Part shown: positions 60,786-64,000 of the stretch, piece after piece
Position numbering within the stretch: the first letter of the stretch is position 1
Layout: each line of letters opens with the position of its first letter
Assembly: GCA_003523225.1 (NCBI GenBank)
Contig: DPGK01000004.1
Location: 62,001 to 126,000 of the forward strand
Direction of reading: 5' to 3'
Length of the DNA stretch: 64,000 bases
From: Clostridiales bacterium
GTDB taxonomy: Bacteria > Bacillota > Clostridia > Oscillospirales > CAG-272
Notes under the pieces: generated by a model
What the model was told of the DNA's origin: nothing
Seen by the model: the letters and a program-made list of their open reading frames with translations, nothing else
Databases searched by the model: none
Program-made: the position numbers and the translations under genes

Positions 60786-61553
60786 ATGAAAATTGTTGTA
60801 AAGGTCGGGACGTCAACTCTGACGCATCCCACCGGATGCCTTAATATCAGGCGGATAGAAGAACTCTGCAAGGTGCTTGCCGATCTTAAAAACGCCGGCA
60901 ACGAGGTGATATTAGTCTCCTCCGGAGCTGTGGGAATGGGAGTCGGAAAGCTAAATCTCGGTTCACGCCCGCGCGACACCGTGGGCAAGCAGGCGGCAGC
61001 CGCCGTCGGTCAGTGCGAGCTTATGTATACATACGATAAGCTGTTTTCCGAATACAACCGCACTGTGGCGCAGATATTGCTTACAGCCGAGGATTTCAGG
61101 CAGGGAACACGGCACCGTAACTTTTCAAACACGCTGGAGCGGCTGCTCTCACTTGGCGTGATACCGATAATCAACGAAAACGACACCGTGGCGACGGATG
61201 AAATTGAGATCGGAGACAACGATTCGCTTGCCGCACTTGTTGCGGTCAGCGCCGGTGCGTCGCTTCTGGTGCTTATGTCCGACATAGAGGGTCTGTTCAC
61301 CGCCGATCCGCACCGTGACCCCGGAGCAAAGCTGATCCCGGAGGTGTACACCGTTGACGACAAGCTGCTTTCTCTCGGCGGCGAGAGCGGAGCGCAGGGA
61401 ACGGGCGGAATGGCGACAAAGCTCGCGGCGGCAAGGATAGCGACCGATGCCGGCTGCGATATGATAATATGTGACGGATCGCGTCCCGAAAACCTTTATG
61501 ATATTGCCGAGGGAAAACGCGTCGGCACAAGATTTTTTGCAAAACAGGAATAA
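60786..61553 (+). CDS. proB: Glutamate 5-kinase, short form
   Basis: A 255-residue amino-acid kinase that phosphorylates glutamate for proline synthesis. KVGTSTLTHP at the N terminus, LVSSGAVGMG (about 41-50), INENDTVATDEIEIGDND and GTGGMATKLAAARIATDAG near the C terminus are all conserved. The C-terminal PUA domain of E. coli ProB (367 residues) is missing, so this is the short form. Ribosome site AAGAAGGAAA. Four bases separate its stop from proA. Confidence 0.92.
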   Translation: MKIVVKVGTSTLTHPTGCLNIRRIEELCKVLADLKNAGNEVILVSSGAVGMGVGKLNLGSRPRDTVGKQAAAAVGQCELMYTYDKLFSEYNRTVAQILLTAEDFRQGTRHRNFSNTLERLLSLGVIPIINENDTVATDEIEIGDNDSLAALVAVSAGASLLVLMSDIEGLFTADPHRDPGAKLIPEVYTVDDKLLSLGGESGAQGTGGMATKLAAARIATDAGCDMIICDGSRPENLYDIAEGKRVGTRFFAKQE

Positions 61554-61557
61554 AAAC

Positions 61558-62823
61558 ATGACGACACATGAAATACTGCTCGGCGCACGCGCCGCGCTTC
61601 CGGCGCTTTCCGCCGCCGGGACAGATACACTTGACGCGGCTCTCCTTTGCGTGGCAGAGGCGCTTGACCGCCGCCGCGGCGACATTCTTGCCGCAAATGA
61701 GGAGGATATGAGGGAGGCGCGCGAGAGCGGAAAAATATCTCCCGTGATGCTTGACAGACTTCGCCTTGACGACAAAAGGATCAACGGAATGTGCGACGGA
61801 ATACGCGACGTCGCCGCGCTTCCGTCCCCGCTCGGCAGGGTGCTGTCCGAGATCACACGTCCCAACGGGCTGAAGATCTCAAAGATCTCGGTGAGCATCG
61901 GAGTGGTGGCGATAATATATGAAAGCCGTCCCAACGTTACCTCCGACGCCGCGGCACTTGCCCTTAAAAGCGGAAATGCCTGTGTACTGCGGTGCGGACA
62001 CGACGCGGCGCGCTCTGCCGCGGCAATTGTGTCGGCGTTGAGAGAGGGCCTTGCCGCCGCCGGACTTCCAGCCGGGGCTGTAAGCCTTGTTGAGGACACG
62101 ACACGCGCCGGTGCGCGTGAGCTTATGGAGGCGGTAGGTCTTGTCGATCTGCTCATTCCTCGCGGTGGCGCAGGGCTTATACGCGCTTGCGTCGAAAACG
62201 CAAAAGTTCCCGTTGTCGAGACCGGAACCGGAATATGCCATATTTATGTTGACAGGGCGGCAGACCTTGAGATGGCGCTGTCTATTATTGAAAACGCTAA
62301 GACCTCGCGCCCTTCCGTCTGCAACGCCGCAGAAGCGGTGCTGATACACAAGGATATCAAGGATGAATTCCTGCCTATGCTGCAAAAACGTCTGTGCGAC
62401 GACCGCGCTGCGCGCGGGGAAGTCCCCGTGGAGCTGAGATGCGACAGCACGGCGGCTAAGATAACGCGCACTGTCCCGGCACAGGATAAGGACTTTGATA
62501 CCGAATTCCTCGACTATATCCTCGCGATTGGGATAGTCGGGAGCATTGACGAGGCTATCGGGCATATCGCGCGCCATTCAACTCACCACTCCGACGCAAT
62601 TGTTACCGCTGACGAGGCGGCTGCCGCAAAGTTTGTGCGGATGGTGGACAGCGCTGCAGTGTATGTCAACGCATCCACCCGTTTTACCGACGGCGGTGAG
62701 TTCGGGCTGGGATGTGAGATGGGGATATCCACTCAAAAGCTGCCTCCGCGCGGTCCGATGGGACTTTGCGAGTTGACAAGCTATAAATATGTAATTACCG
62801 GTACGGGACAGATAAGAGTCTGA
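61558..62823 (+). CDS. proA: Gamma-glutamyl phosphate reductase
   Basis: A 421-residue aldehyde-dehydrogenase-family enzyme converting glutamyl 5-phosphate to the semialdehyde with NADPH. The catalytic Cys255 lies in SRPSVCNAAEAVL. VVAIIYESRPNVTSDAAALA, IPRGGAGLI and STRFTDGGEFGLGCEMGIST are signature segments. The ATG at 61558 starts four bases after proB; upstream in-frame codons would overlap proB and lack a ribosome site (AGGAATAAAA fits 61558). Confidence 0.94.
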   Translation: MTTHEILLGARAALPALSAAGTDTLDAALLCVAEALDRRRGDILAANEEDMREARESGKISPVMLDRLRLDDKRINGMCDGIRDVAALPSPLGRVLSEITRPNGLKISKISVSIGVVAIIYESRPNVTSDAAALALKSGNACVLRCGHDAARSAAAIVSALREGLAAAGLPAGAVSLVEDTTRAGARELMEAVGLVDLLIPRGGAGLIRACVENAKVPVVETGTGICHIYVDRAADLEMALSIIENAKTSRPSVCNAAEAVLIHKDIKDEFLPMLQKRLCDDRAARGEVPVELRCDSTAAKITRTVPAQDKDFDTEFLDYILAIGIVGSIDEAIGHIARHSTHHSDAIVTADEAAAAKFVRMVDSAAVYVNASTRFTDGGEFGLGCEMGISTQKLPPRGPMGLCELTSYKYVITGTGQIRV

Positions 62824-62882
62824 AGCACGGAGCGCCTGCTGTGCGCAGGATACAGCATACAATCAAAGGAACGGATGTAAAT

Positions 62883-63695
62883 ATGAAAACAGGATTTATC
62901 GGAACAGGAAATATGGGCGGCGCACTTGCTGACGCCGTGTCACGCGCTGCGGGGAAGGAGGACAGTATTTATCTGTGCGACCGCAGTGCGGAAAAGGCGG
63001 CTGAGGCGGCAGGGAAGACCGGAGGCACGGTCGTAGCTCTTGACGAGCTGTTTGCGATTTGCGACACGGTTTTTTTCGGAGTCAAGCCGCAGGGGCTTGA
63101 GTCGCTTGCTGCGGAGGTAATGCCGGCTCTTAAAAAACGCATTGACTCCGGAAGGGTACCGCTTGCGGTCACTATGGCGGCGGGTGTGTCGCTTGAACGC
63201 TTTGGAATGCTTTTCCCGGGTCTGCCCGCTATCCGCATTATGCCGAACACGCCGGTCTCGGTGGGAGAAGGAATGATATTCTGGTGCGCCGGTGCAGGAG
63301 TTGATGATGCGGCGCGCGAAAGCTTTGCGCGGATAATGAGCAAGGCGGGAAGGCTATCTGAGCTTCCCGAGGGACTTATTGACGCAGCCGGAGCCCTGTC
63401 GGGCTGCGGTCCTGCGTTTGTTTATATGTTCATCGACGCGCTGGCTGACGGCGGCGTAGCCGCAGGCTTGCCGCGCGCCGTCGCACGCGAGGCGGCGATA
63501 CAGACCGTGTTGGGTGCGGCATCGCTGGCGCGGGAGAGCGGTGCTCATCCCGGAGAGCTTAAGGATGCTGTGTGCAGCCCCGGAGGTACGACCATCGAGG
63601 GGGTGCGTTTGCTTGAAAACCGCGCTTTCCGTTCCGCCGTTACCGATGCAGTGGTAGCCGCTTACGAAAAGACTGCGCGTCTTTCCAAAAAGTGA
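62883..63695 (+). CDS. proC: Pyrroline-5-carboxylate reductase
   Basis: A 270-residue NAD(P)H-dependent enzyme for the last step of proline synthesis. The N-terminal GFIGTGNMGGALADAV is the Rossmann motif; IRIMPNTPVSVGEGMIFW and the C-terminal signature SPGGTTIEGVRLLENRAFRS are intact. Start taken at ATG 62883 (AAAGGAACGGATGTAAAT upstream) rather than the in-frame ATG at 62841. Third gene of proBAC, so the whole pathway from glutamate is present. Confidence 0.94.
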   Translation: MKTGFIGTGNMGGALADAVSRAAGKEDSIYLCDRSAEKAAEAAGKTGGTVVALDELFAICDTVFFGVKPQGLESLAAEVMPALKKRIDSGRVPLAVTMAAGVSLERFGMLFPGLPAIRIMPNTPVSVGEGMIFWCAGAGVDDAARESFARIMSKAGRLSELPEGLIDAAGALSGCGPAFVYMFIDALADGGVAAGLPRAVAREAAIQTVLGAASLARESGAHPGELKDAVCSPGGTTIEGVRLLENRAFRSAVTDAVVAAYEKTARLSKK

Positions 63696-63788
63696 TGATA
63701 CATGTCGCCTGATCCGGGTTATTCCCGCTTTTGCGGCAGGGCTGTTCCTCGGTTCTTGCGACAAAATCAATTTATTTGTCAAATCCTC

Positions 63789-63817
63789 TTGAAATCCGTC
63801 ACAAGAAAGAGTATAAT
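63789..63817 (+). promoter_or_regulatory. Sigma-A promoter of upp
   Basis: TTGAAA at 63789-63794, a 17-base spacer, exact TATAAT at 63812-63817. The 33-base leader has AAGGAG and no room for a PyrR-type attenuator. The gap 63696-63788 shows no strong terminator. Confidence 0.75.
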
Positions 63818-63838
63818 GTATTAAATTATAAATGCTAA

Positions 63839-64000
<162 letters not shown>

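Overview
The window reads as chromosomal DNA of a Gram-positive, endospore-forming member of the Clostridia, probably an uncultured gut lineage near the Oscillospirales/Ruminococcaceae (inference). Supporting signs are spoVT, ylbJ, yqfC and yqfD; a large (Bacillus/Clostridia-type) SRP RNA directly before dnaX; an SLH-domain protein; a Bce-type peptide-resistance module; a two-subunit GlgC/GlgD glycogen system; and several consensus sigma-A promoters (TTGACA-17-TATAAT). I see no rRNA, prophage, CRISPR array, transposase or defence island. Coding sequence is moderately GC-rich by eye; the pair at 4998-5659 is visibly AT-richer.

Layout. 1-4984: end of an unknown gene, a beta-helix lipoprotein, a DMT-family transporter and a sortase-substrate-like surface protein, with an unexplained nested inverted repeat at 2649-2743. 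4998-7206: a membrane-linked XRE regulator pair, then a ROK sugar kinase. 7379-14696: spoVT, murA, a DUF3810 membrane metallopeptidase with an RluA-type pseudouridine synthase, an SLH surface protein and an FAD oxidoreductase. 14970-19652: a BceRS-BceAB-like detoxification module with a probable BceR operator. 19838-22933: SRP RNA, dnaX, ybaB, recR. 23170-26095: Na+/phosphate transporter and a 2-hydroxyacid dehydrogenase. 26114-35068: divergent ylbJ, then yqfC-yqfD and phoH-ybeY-era-recO-mutS2. 35091-41297: rhamnulokinase, AEC transporter, a divergent PRPP synthetase, ispE and a GNAT acetyltransferase. 41401-41669: tRNA-His, -Arg and -Gly on the minus strand. 41902-44469: yqeG, an endonuclease IV-like protein and an Xaa-Pro peptidase. 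44551-49525 (minus): a Gld-like ABC transporter with a DUF4340 protein. 49848-60699: glgB-glgC-glgD-glgA-glgP, a GH13 enzyme and an unknown 113-residue protein. 60786-63695: proB-proA-proC. 63851-end: start of upp.

How the parts work together. The glg cluster holds both arms of glycogen metabolism: GlgC/GlgD make ADP-glucose, GlgA polymerises it, GlgB branches it, and GlgP with the GH13 enzyme release the stored sugar. The ROK kinase could phosphorylate freed glucose. ProB, ProA and ProC form the complete glutamate-to-proline route. The Bce module pairs a sensor kinase lacking an extracellular domain with an ABC permease that would do the sensing. Most of the window is core housekeeping. The least explained items are the 67-base structured element at 2677-2743, the 113-residue protein at the end of the glycogen operon, the membrane XRE pair and the divergent PRPP synthetase.
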